Shown here piece after piece: positions 1-5,192 of a stretch of 5,192 bases of DNA (the stretch's first letter is position 1; every line of letters begins with the position of its first letter). A program made the position numbers and the translations under genes. This DNA comes from an uncultured Oscillibacter sp. (lineage in GTDB: Bacteria; Bacillota; Clostridia; Oscillospirales; Oscillospiraceae), in contig CAJFNE010000132.1 in NCBI GenBank assembly GCA_904393855.1, forward strand, positions 1-5,192, read 5' to 3'. The notes below the pieces were generated by a model. That model did no database searches. It was given only the letters and a program-made list of their open reading frames with translations, and was not told the origin of the DNA.

Positions 1-53
1 CACGCAAGTGCAGGTTCTGCGCCAAGCGATTTTTTCTCTTGGACCGTCCACGG

Positions 54-90
54 CCCGTTCTCTTTTTGTCAAGAACAAAAAGAGAATGGG
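54..90. repeat. Inverted repeat, 16-bp stem with 5-nt loop
   Basis: The arm at 54-69 (core TTCTCTTTTTGT, 58-69) pairs with 75-90 (core ACAAAAAGAGAA, 75-86). The core is 12 perfect pairs, extended outward by one G-T wobble (57/87) and three C-G pairs. The loop is CAAGA. The + strand downstream is G-rich rather than T-rich, so this does not look like an intrinsic terminator for either flank. It is more like a palindromic dispersed intergenic repeat, but copy number cannot be seen from one window. Confidence 0.7.
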
Positions 91-94
91 GGGT

Positions 95-121
95 GGAATA
101 TCGCGGCCATCGCCGCATTCC
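95..121. repeat. Small imperfect hairpin between two stronger ones
   Basis: GGAAT (95-99) pairs with ATTCC (117-121), and inside it GCGGC (103-107) pairs with GCCGC (112-116). Bases 100-102 bulge and the loop is 108-111. It lies directly between the inverted repeats at 54-90 and 124-142, so the three may be parts of one composite intergenic element. On its own this structure is weak. Confidence 0.4.
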
Positions 122-123
122 CC

Positions 124-142
124 GGGCGACCACAGGTCGCCC
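124..142. repeat. Perfect 8-bp palindromic hairpin, possible dispersed repeat
   Basis: GGGCGACC (124-131) and GGTCGCCC (135-142) are perfect complements separated by the loop ACA. No T-tract follows, so it is unlikely to be a terminator. From memory, hairpins of this GGGCGACC-NNN-GGTCGCCC kind recur between genes in GC-rich gut Clostridia, which would make it a REP-like element. That is recollection and was not tested here. Confidence 0.6.
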
Positions 143-174
143 CTACACCCCCCGCCGCAGCGCGGCTCCCTCCC

Positions 175-181
175 GAAAGGA
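175..181 (+). promoter_or_regulatory. Ribosome binding site that fixes the remB start
   Basis: GAAAGGA ends 7 nt before the ATG at 189. This site decides the start. The same frame is open upstream with another ATG at 39, but that ATG has no good ribosome binding site. Translation from it would run through the inverted repeats at 54-142 and add residues that do not resemble the family. Confidence 0.8.
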
Positions 182-188
182 CATCAAC

Positions 189-455
189 ATGTACCTCCAT
201 ATTGGACAAAATGAAATCCTCCCCGACCACCGGATCATCGGCATCTTCGATCTGGACAAATGCAGCTACGGCAAACGGACCCGGGAGTATCTAGCGGCAG
301 CGGAACAAGAGGGCGTGGTGCTGGATATCTCCGGCGACCTGCCCAAATCTTTCGTGGTGTGCGATCACCCCTATCACCGGCAGATCGTGTATTTGAGTCA
401 GCTGAATCCCTCCACCCTGAAAAACCGGGCGGAGAGCAAGCAGCTGGAATTCTAG
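189..455 (+). CDS. remB: RemB / DUF370-family small regulatory protein
   Basis: This is an 88-residue protein of the RemA/RemB (DUF370, B. subtilis YaaB) family, small cytoplasmic regulators first linked to extracellular-matrix and biofilm gene control in Bacillus. Sequence support: it starts MYLHIG; a hydrophobic IIGIFDLD stretch lies at 16-23; PKSFVV is at 52-57; and the family-typical C-terminal motif (Y68 followed by LNPSTLKNRA, 72-81) is intact. The length matches the roughly 80-90 residues usual for the family. The start at 189 follows a good Shine-Dalgarno; in-frame codons upstream run through repeats. The gene sits 117 bp upstream of gyrB on the same strand, the same neighbour as in many Firmicutes, where recF normally precedes it (outside this window). 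A long hairpin in the gap may limit read-through into gyrB. Family assignment is firm. A biofilm role in this organism is only inferred, and the target genes are unknown. Confidence 0.88.
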   Translation: MYLHIGQNEILPDHRIIGIFDLDKCSYGKRTREYLAAAEQEGVVLDISGDLPKSFVVCDHPYHRQIVYLSQLNPSTLKNRAESKQLEF

Positions 456-463
456 CGAGAAAA

Positions 464-489
464 GCCCTGCGCGGCAGGCAGATCAGGGC
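464..489 (+). other. Alternative pairing segment competing with the downstream hairpin
   Basis: GCCCTG (464-469) is perfectly complementary to CAGGGC (484-489). Those same bases 484-489 form the base of the 5' arm of the long hairpin at 484-537, so the two pairings exclude each other. A smaller local hairpin, CCTGC (466-470) with GCAGG (474-478) and loop GCG, is also possible. The layout resembles a terminator/antiterminator switch, but six base pairs is short and may be coincidental in GC-rich DNA. Confidence 0.3.
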
Positions 490-537
490 AAGGAGAAACG
501 GGCCGGAAAGGGCTCCGGCCCGGCTCTTCTTGCCTTG
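484..537 (+). terminator. Long imperfect hairpin between remB and gyrB, terminator or attenuator-like
   Basis: The outer stem pairs 484-496 with 525-537 (13 pairs, including two G-T wobbles). A 2x2 internal loop (497-498/523-524) follows, then a perfect 9-bp GC-rich stem CGGGCCGGA (499-507) with TCCGGCCCG (514-522) and the loop AAGGGC. The inner stem is preceded by an A/G-rich run and followed by a T-rich run (CTCTTCTT, 524-531), the usual look of an intrinsic terminator, although the T-run is interrupted by C. It could end remB transcripts, attenuate read-through into gyrB, or stabilise processed mRNA ends. No convincing promoter is visible between it and gyrB. Confidence 0.5.
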
Positions 538-572
538 TCTCAGGAAATCGATCCTCTGAAAGGAGAACTTAC

Positions 573-2522
573 ATGGCAGACAATGAGATTTTGAAATCCA
601 CCGCGGTGGATGCCGAAAATGAGTATGACGCCTCTGAAATCCAGGTTTTAGAGGGGTTGGAGGCCGTGCGAAAGCGGCCGGGCATGTATATCGGCTCCAC
701 CTCCTCCTCCGGTCTCCATCACCTGGTCTATGAGATCGTGGACAACGCCATCGACGAGGCGCTGGCGGGCTACTGCACGGATATTCTGGTGCAGATCGAC
801 GAGGGCGATATCATCACCGTGGTGGACAACGGCCGCGGCATCCCCGTGGATATCCAGGCCCAGACCGGCAAGCCGGCTCTGGAGGTGGTGTACACCGTCC
901 TTCACGCCGGCGGCAAGTTCGGCGGCGGGGGCTACAAGGTCTCCGGCGGCCTCCACGGCGTGGGCGCCAGCGTGGTGAACGCCCTCTCTGAGTGGCTGAC
1001 GGTCCAGGTCCACCGGGACGGCAAGATTTATGAGATGAAGTTCTCCCGGGGCCATGTCACCCAGGAGATGACCGTGGTGGGTACCACGGACCGGACCGGC
1101 ACCACCGTCACCTTTAAGCCGGACCCGGAGATGTTCGAGGAGACGGAGTACAGCTATGACATCCTCCACACCCGCATGCGGGAGGAGGCCTTCCTGAACG
1201 CCGGCCTCCGCATCCGCACCGTGGATAGACGTCCCGGCAAGGAGCAGGAGGACAACATGTGCTACGCCGGCGGCATCCGGGAGTTCGTCACCTGGCTGAA
1301 CCGCAGCAAGGATGTTCTCCACAGCGATGTCATCTACATGTCCGGCGCCCGGGAGGACTCCGTGGCGGAGGTGGCCATGCAGTACAACGACGGCTACAAC
1401 GAGACCATCCTCTCTTTCGCCAACAACGTCCACACGCCGGAGGGCGGCATGCACGAGGAGGGCTTCAAGCGGGCGCTGACCAACGTGCTCAACGCCTACG
1501 GCCGGAAGATCAAGCTGCTGAAGGACGACGAGAAGGTCTCCGGCGAGGACTGCCGGGAGGGCCTCACCTGCGTGATCTCCGTGAAGCTGACGGACGCCCA
1601 GTTCGAGGGCCAGACCAAGGCCAAGCTGGGCAACAGCGAGATGCGGACCCTGGTGAACAACATTGTCTCGGAGAAGCTGGAGATCTTCCTGGAGGAGAAT
1701 CCCCAGGTGGGCCGGATGATCCTGGACAAGGCCCTCACCGCCTCCCGGGCCCGGGAGGCCGCCAAGAAAGCCCGGGAATCCATCCGCCGCAAGACGGCCC
1801 TGGGCGGGGCCGCCATGCCGGACAAGCTGCGGGACTGCAACGAGAATAACCCGGAGCTGACGGAGCTCTATATCGTCGAGGGCGACTCCGCAGGGGGTTC
1901 CGCCACCCAGGGGCGGGACTCCCGGTTCCAGGCCATCCTCCCCTTGTGGGGCAAGATGCTGAACGTGGAGAAGGCCCGGGCGGACAAGGTCTATGGCAAC
2001 GACAAGCTCCAGCCGGTGATCACCGCCCTGGGGGCCGGCATCGGGGACGAGTTTGACCTGAACAAGCTTCGGTATCACAAGGTCATCATCATGGCGGATG
2101 CCGACGTGGACGGAGCCCACATCCGCACGCTGCTGCTGACGTTCTTTTTCCGCTTCATGCGGCCGCTGATCGAGCACGGGTATGTGTACTCCGCCGTGCC
2201 GCCCCTGTACAAGCTCACCCGGGGCAAGGTGACGCGGGTGGCCTTCTCCGACGAGGAGCGGGATCGGGTCTCCGCGGAGCTGCGGGGGGACAACCCCAGC
2301 GCCAAGGTGCTTATCAACCGCTACAAGGGCCTGGGCGAGATGGACTTCCACGAGCTGTGGGAGACCACCATGGACCCGGCCACCCGCACTCTGCGCCGCA
2401 TCACCCTGGACGACGCCGTGGCCGCCGACGAGACTTTCACCGTCCTGATGGGCGAGAAGGTGGAGCCACGAAAGGAGTTCATTGAGAAGAACGCCAAGTA
2501 CGCGGTCAACCTGGACTATTAA
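573..2522 (+). CDS. gyrB: DNA gyrase subunit B (ATPase subunit)
   Basis: GyrB supplies the ATPase and half of the cleavage centre of the cytoplasmic A2B2 gyrase that negatively supercoils DNA. The N-terminal GHKL ATPase domain (about 20-230) has RKRPGMYIG at 33-41, the catalytic-base Glu54 in EIVDNAIDEA, D85NGRGIP, and the glycine-rich ATP lid at 113-131. Arg148 matches the E. coli aminocoumarin contact Arg136. The transducer domain (about 230-400) carries the QTK loop (Q347-K349). The TOPRIM domain has E436GDSAGG and metal ligands D509, D511 and D513. RYKGLGEM (583-590) and the C-terminal tail complete it. At 649 residues it is the short Firmicutes form, without the insert of the roughly 800-residue proteobacterial proteins. 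AAAGGAG at 559-565 lies 7 nt before the ATG. The pairing with gyrA 112 bp downstream and the short EGDSAGG-type TOPRIM favour GyrB over ParE. One oddity is Trp459 in PLWGK, where E. coli has Lys447. Confidence 0.97.
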   Translation: MADNEILKSTAVDAENEYDASEIQVLEGLEAVRKRPGMYIGSTSSSGLHHLVYEIVDNAIDEALAGYCTDILVQIDEGDIITVVDNGRGIPVDIQAQTGKPALEVVYTVLHAGGKFGGGGYKVSGGLHGVGASVVNALSEWLTVQVHRDGKIYEMKFSRGHVTQEMTVVGTTDRTGTTVTFKPDPEMFEETEYSYDILHTRMREEAFLNAGLRIRTVDRRPGKEQEDNMCYAGGIREFVTWLNRSKDVLHSDVIYMSGAREDSVAEVAMQYNDGYNETILSFANNVHTPEGGMHEEGFKRALTNVLNAYGRKIKLLKDDEKVSGEDCREGLTCVISVKLTDAQFEGQTKAKLGNSEMRTLVNNIVSEKLEIFLEENPQVGRMILDKALTASRAREAAKKARESIRRKTALGGAAMPDKLRDCNENNPELTELYIVEGDSAGGSATQGRDSRFQAILPLWGKMLNVEKARADKVYGNDKLQPVITALGAGIGDEFDLNKLRYHKVIIMADADVDGAHIRTLLLTFFFRFMRPLIEHGYVYSAVPPLYKLTRGKVTRVAFSDEERDRVSAELRGDNPSAKVLINRYKGLGEMDFHELWETTMDPATRTLRRITLDDAVAADETFTVLMGEKVEPRKEFIEKNAKYAVNLDY

Positions 2523-2525
2523 CGG

Positions 2526-2608
2526 AGATAAGAGATAAAAGTAAAAAGATAAGAGATATTTGATCCGCACAAGAGTATCTTTTATCTCATATCTCTTCAC
2601 TTTTATCT
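2526..2608. repeat. A/T-rich inverted repeat with internal direct repeats between gyrB and gyrA
   Basis: The arm at 2533-2558 pairs with 2583-2608 at 23 of 26 positions, around a 24-nt loop (2559-2582). The 5' arm is almost purely A/G/T purine-rich and the 3' arm pyrimidine-rich. The 12-mer AGATAAGAGATA occurs twice, at 2526-2537 and 2547-2558, offset by 21 bases. Because of this duplication an alternative fold pairs 2526-2541 with 2579-2594 (15 of 16). The block is far more A/T-rich than the flanking genes and lies 4 bp after the gyrB stop and 11 bp before the gyrA Shine-Dalgarno. It may be an inserted dispersed repeat, or a structured spacer affecting gyrB/gyrA mRNA processing. No T-tract suited to a terminator follows it. 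Confidence 0.75.
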
Positions 2609-2634
2609 GATGGATTCAGAAGGAGACAACACCC

Positions 2635-5139
2635 ATGTCTAAAAAACCCCAATACGATCCTGAGGAGATCCGGTATCCCGATCAGAAGATCGTGGAGTCG
2701 CCGCTGGTCCCCGAGATGGAACAATCCTATATCGAGTACGCCATGAGCGTCATCGTGGGCCGGGCCCTGCCGGATGTGCGGGACGGCCTGAAGCCCGTTC
2801 ACCGCCGGATTCTGTACTCCATGTACGAGAGCGGTCTGACCCACGACAAGCCCTTCAAGAAGTCCGCCACCTGTGTGGGCGATGTGCTGGGTAAGTATCA
2901 CCCCCATGGCGACGCCAGCGTGTATGATGCCCTGGTCCGTCTGGCCCAGGACTTCTCCATGCGCTATCCGCTGGTGGAGGGACACGGCAACTTCGGCTCC
3001 GTGGACGGCGATCCCCCGGCGGCCTACCGGTACACGGAGGCCCGTCTGGCTCGCCTGTCCGACGAAATGCTGCGGGACATCGAGAAAGAGACTGTGGACT
3101 GGGACCCCAACTATGACGAGTCCACGCAGGAGCCCAAGGTGCTCCCCTCCCGGTTCCCCAACCTGCTGGTGAATGGCTCCAGCGGCATTGCCGTGGGTAT
3201 GGCCACCAACATTCCGCCCCACAACATGCGGGAGGTCATTGACGCCTGCATCTGCGTGCTGGACAACCCGGAGGCCCAGCTCAGTGACCTGATGCAGTAT
3301 ATCAAGGGGCCGGACTTCCCCACCCGGGGCATCATCATGGGCCGGTCCGGCATCCGGGCGGCCTACGCCACCGGCCGTGGCCGGGTGGTGATGCGGGCCC
3401 GCCACGAATTCGAGGAGTTCGGAAATGGCCGCACCCGCATCATCATCACGGAGATCCCCTATCAGGTGAACAAGCGCCAGCTGATCAAGAGCATGGCGGA
3501 CCAGGTGGAGGACAAGCGGCTGGAGGGCATCAGCGACATCCGGGACGAGACGGATCGCAACGGTATGCGGATCGTGATCGAGCTGAAGCGGGACGCCAAT
3601 CCGCAGGTGGTGCTGAACCGCCTGTTCGCCCAGACCCAGCTGCAGACCACCTTTGCCATCAACATGCTGGCCCTGGTGGAGGTGAACGGGAAGCTGCAGC
3701 CCCGGATCCTCTCCCTGCGGCACATCATCGACGAGTACCTCTCCTTCCAGGAGGAGATCATCGTCCGGCGGACGCGGTACGACCTGCGGAAGGCACAGGA
3801 GCGGGCTCATCTGCTGGAGGGCCTGCTGATCGCCCAGGACCACATCGACGAGGTCATCAAGATCATCCGCTCCAGCTACGACAACGCCAAGGAGAACCTG
3901 ATGGCCCGGTTCGGGCTGGACGACGTCCAGGCCCAGGCCATCTGCGACATGCGGCTCATTGCCCTCCAGGGCCTGAACCGGGAGAAGCTGGAGGCTGAAT
4001 ACAAGGAGCTGGAGGAGAAGATTGCCTGGTACAACCAGGTCCTCTCCGACGATTCACTGGTCCGCAAGATCCTGAAAGAGGAGCTGCAGGCCGTCTCCGA
4101 GAAGTTCGGCGACGACCGGGTGACGGAGATCCAGGATGTGGAGGACGAGATCGACATTGAGGACTTGATCGAGGAGGAGGAGTGCGTCTTCACCCTGACC
4201 CAGGCGGGCTATATCAAGCGGACGCCGGTCAGCGAGTACGCCGCCCAGTCCAAGGGCGGCATGGGGAAGAAAGGCATCACCACCCGGGAGGAGGACAGCG
4301 TGGCGGAGGTATTCACCGCCTCCACCCACGACTACATCCTCTTCTTCACAGACACCGGCAAGGTCTACCGGAAGAAAGGCTATCAGATTCCCGAGTCCGG
4401 CAAGGCCGCCAAGGGGACCAACATCGTCAACATCCTGCAGGTGGAGCAGGGGGAGTGCATCCAGGCCATGATTCATACCCGCTCCATCGAGGATGATGGC
4501 CGCTATCTGGTGATGGTGACCCAGAACGGCACGGTGAAGCGCCTGCCGGCCAATGCCCTGAAGAATCTGCGGAACAACGGCATCCGGGCGCTGCGGATGG
4601 AGGAGGGCGACCAGTTGATCTCCGTCCGGGAGACTGACGGCAGCCAGAAGATCCTGATCGCCACCCACGACGGCCAGGCCATCTGCTTTGACGAAAACGA
4701 CGTGCGGCCCATGGGCCGGGACGCCGTGGGCGTTCGGGGCATCAAGCTCCGGGAGGGCGACTACGTGGTGGGCGCCGCCAGGGCCAAGCCCCAGCATGAC
4801 GTCCTGTCCATTACGGAAAAGGGCTACGGCAAGCGGACGCCGGTGGAGGAGTACCGGATCACCAACCGGGGCGGCATCGGCATCAAGAACTATCAGATCA
4901 CGGAGAAGACCGGCCCCGTGGTGGGCATCAAGGTGGTGGACGGCAGCGAGGATCTGCTCTTGGTGACCCAGGCGGGCATCCTGATCCGCACGCCGGTGGA
5001 GAGCATCAAGGAGACCGCCAGCCGGGCGGCCCAGGGCGTGATTGTCATGCGGTTCAAGGAGGAGGGGGATCGGGTGATCTCCCTGGCTCTGACGGAGCAT
5101 GAGGAAGAAGAGGAGACCGCCGAAGGCGGAGAGGGTTAA
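2635..5139 (+). CDS. gyrA: DNA gyrase subunit A (cleavage and wrapping subunit)
   Basis: GyrA cuts and religates DNA and wraps it, working with GyrB. The 834 residues match the family length. The N-terminal breakage-reunion domain (about 1-511) has GRALPDVRDGLKPVHRRIL (42-60), the quinolone region KYHPHGDASVYD (87-98), catalytic Tyr133 preceded by Arg132, and the intercalating Ile185 in GIAVGMATNIPPHN. A long helical coiled-coil region spans about 370-500, followed by the acidic linker DVEDEIDIEDLIEEEE (501-516). The C-terminal beta-pinwheel has six recognisable blades, with strands near 517, 567, 624, 672, 722 and 773. It ends in an acidic tail (EHEEEEE, 821-827). AAGGAG at 2620-2625 lies 9 nt before the ATG. 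Oddities are Ala94 in place of the usual Ser, and a degenerate GyrA box QSKGGMG (538-544) instead of Q(R/K)RGG(R/K)G. ParC is the alternative, but adjacency to gyrB and a full six-blade C-terminus favour GyrA. Confidence 0.96.
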   Translation: MSKKPQYDPEEIRYPDQKIVESPLVPEMEQSYIEYAMSVIVGRALPDVRDGLKPVHRRILYSMYESGLTHDKPFKKSATCVGDVLGKYHPHGDASVYDALVRLAQDFSMRYPLVEGHGNFGSVDGDPPAAYRYTEARLARLSDEMLRDIEKETVDWDPNYDESTQEPKVLPSRFPNLLVNGSSGIAVGMATNIPPHNMREVIDACICVLDNPEAQLSDLMQYIKGPDFPTRGIIMGRSGIRAAYATGRGRVVMRARHEFEEFGNGRTRIIITEIPYQVNKRQLIKSMADQVEDKRLEGISDIRDETDRNGMRIVIELKRDANPQVVLNRLFAQTQLQTTFAINMLALVEVNGKLQPRILSLRHIIDEYLSFQEEIIVRRTRYDLRKAQERAHLLEGLLIAQDHIDEVIKIIRSSYDNAKENLMARFGLDDVQAQAICDMRLIALQGLNREKLEAEYKELEEKIAWYNQVLSDDSLVRKILKEELQAVSEKFGDDRVTEIQDVEDEIDIEDLIEEEECVFTLTQAGYIKRTPVSEYAAQSKGGMGKKGITTREEDSVAEVFTASTHDYILFFTDTGKVYRKKGYQIPESGKAAKGTNIVNILQVEQGECIQAMIHTRSIEDDGRYLVMVTQNGTVKRLPANALKNLRNNGIRALRMEEGDQLISVRETDGSQKILIATHDGQAICFDENDVRPMGRDAVGVRGIKLREGDYVVGAARAKPQHDVLSITEKGYGKRTPVEEYRITNRGGIGIKNYQITEKTGPVVGIKVVDGSEDLLLVTQAGILIRTPVESIKETASRAAQGVIVMRFKEEGDRVISLALTEHEEEEETAEGGEG

Positions 5140-5143
5140 AGTG

Positions 5144-5178
5144 CGTCCGGATCGGACGGAGGATGCCGGGTTGCCGGC
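5144..5178. other. Two small GC hairpins just after gyrA
   Basis: CGTCCG (5144-5149) pairs with CGGACG (5153-5158) around GAT, and GCCGG (5165-5169) pairs with CCGGC (5174-5178) around GTTG. They begin 4 bp after the gyrA stop. No T-tract is visible before the window ends, so a terminator cannot be called. No convincing start codon with a spaced ribosome binding site is present in the final 53 bases. Confidence 0.3.
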
Positions 5179-5192
5179 GACAATGCGCCCCC

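Noticed and set aside
10..35. Intrinsic terminator for a gene upstream of the window
   Set aside because: There is a T6 run (30-35), but only 3-4 bp stems precede it (GCAG/CTGC and CGC/GCG), too weak to call.
1..53. C-terminal end of an upstream gene such as recF
   Set aside because: No stop codon occurs in any forward frame here and the short translated pieces do not resemble RecF, so an upstream gene, if present, ended before the window.
66..99. Promoter upstream of remB (TTGTCA at 66-71 with TGGAAT at 94-99)
   Set aside because: The spacing is 22 bp, the -10 match is poor, and the -35 match lies inside the palindromic repeat.
39..188. N-terminal extension of the remB frame starting at ATG 39
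   Set aside because: It lacks a ribosome binding site, runs through the inverted repeats, and the DUF370 family begins at the MYLHIG start at 189, which has a well-placed Shine-Dalgarno.
8..214. 68-codon open frame at the left edge
   Set aside because: Low-complexity Pro/Ser/Arg-rich product translated from the hairpin repeats, overlapping the true remB start in another frame; no family resemblance.
2560..2588. Promoter for gyrA inside the A/T-rich spacer (TTGATC, 17 bp, TATCTC)
   Set aside because: Only 4 of 6 and 3 of 6 matches to the -35 and -10 consensus, in a low-complexity A/T-rich repeat where such matches are expected by chance.
648..2600. 650-codon antisense open frame opposite gyrB
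   Set aside because: A mirror of strong G/C third-position codon bias on the coding strand; the product is Leu/Val/His/Gly-rich with no recognisable domain, while the plus-strand frame is an unmistakable GyrB.
2587..3843. 418-codon antisense open frame opposite gyrA, and a similar one at 4054-5100
   Set aside because: Same codon-bias shadow effect; composition is unlike a real protein and gyrA covers the region with full conservation.
5163..5192. Start of a new gene after gyrA at the ATG at 5163 or 5183
   Set aside because: GGAGG directly abuts the first ATG and is about 20 nt from the second, and too little sequence remains to judge a coding frame.

Overview
The window is a chromosomal housekeeping segment from a GC-rich Gram-positive, most likely a Clostridia member of the Oscillospiraceae type. 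That assignment rests on three things: the gene order remB-gyrB-gyrA, which in Firmicutes sits just after dnaA-dnaN-recF near the replication origin; a short-form GyrB of 649 residues without the large insert of proteobacterial GyrB; and strongly G/C-ending codons. The genus assignment is inference.

Layout, all on the plus strand. Positions 1-188 hold no supportable gene. They contain three consecutive hairpin-forming inverted repeats (54-90, 95-121, 124-142). Positions 189-455 encode an 88-residue RemB/DUF370-family protein. The 117-base gap 456-572 holds a very long imperfect hairpin (484-537, 22 base pairs), plus an upstream segment that can pair with its 5' arm. gyrB occupies 573-2522. 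The 112-base gap before gyrA holds a strikingly A/T-rich, purine/pyrimidine-polarised inverted repeat (2526-2608). gyrA occupies 2635-5139. The last 53 bases contain only two small GC hairpins and no gene.

GyrA and GyrB form the A2B2 DNA gyrase, which introduces negative supercoils using ATP. RemB-family proteins are small DNA-binding regulators and their placement next to gyrB is conserved; no direct functional link is shown here. All three genes look intact.

No new multi-gene system is visible. The points worth a second look are in the details: GyrA has Ala where most quinolone-sensitive gyrases have Ser; GyrB has Trp at the position of E. coli Lys447; the GyrA box is degenerate; and each of the three full non-coding gaps carries a different, sizeable inverted repeat.
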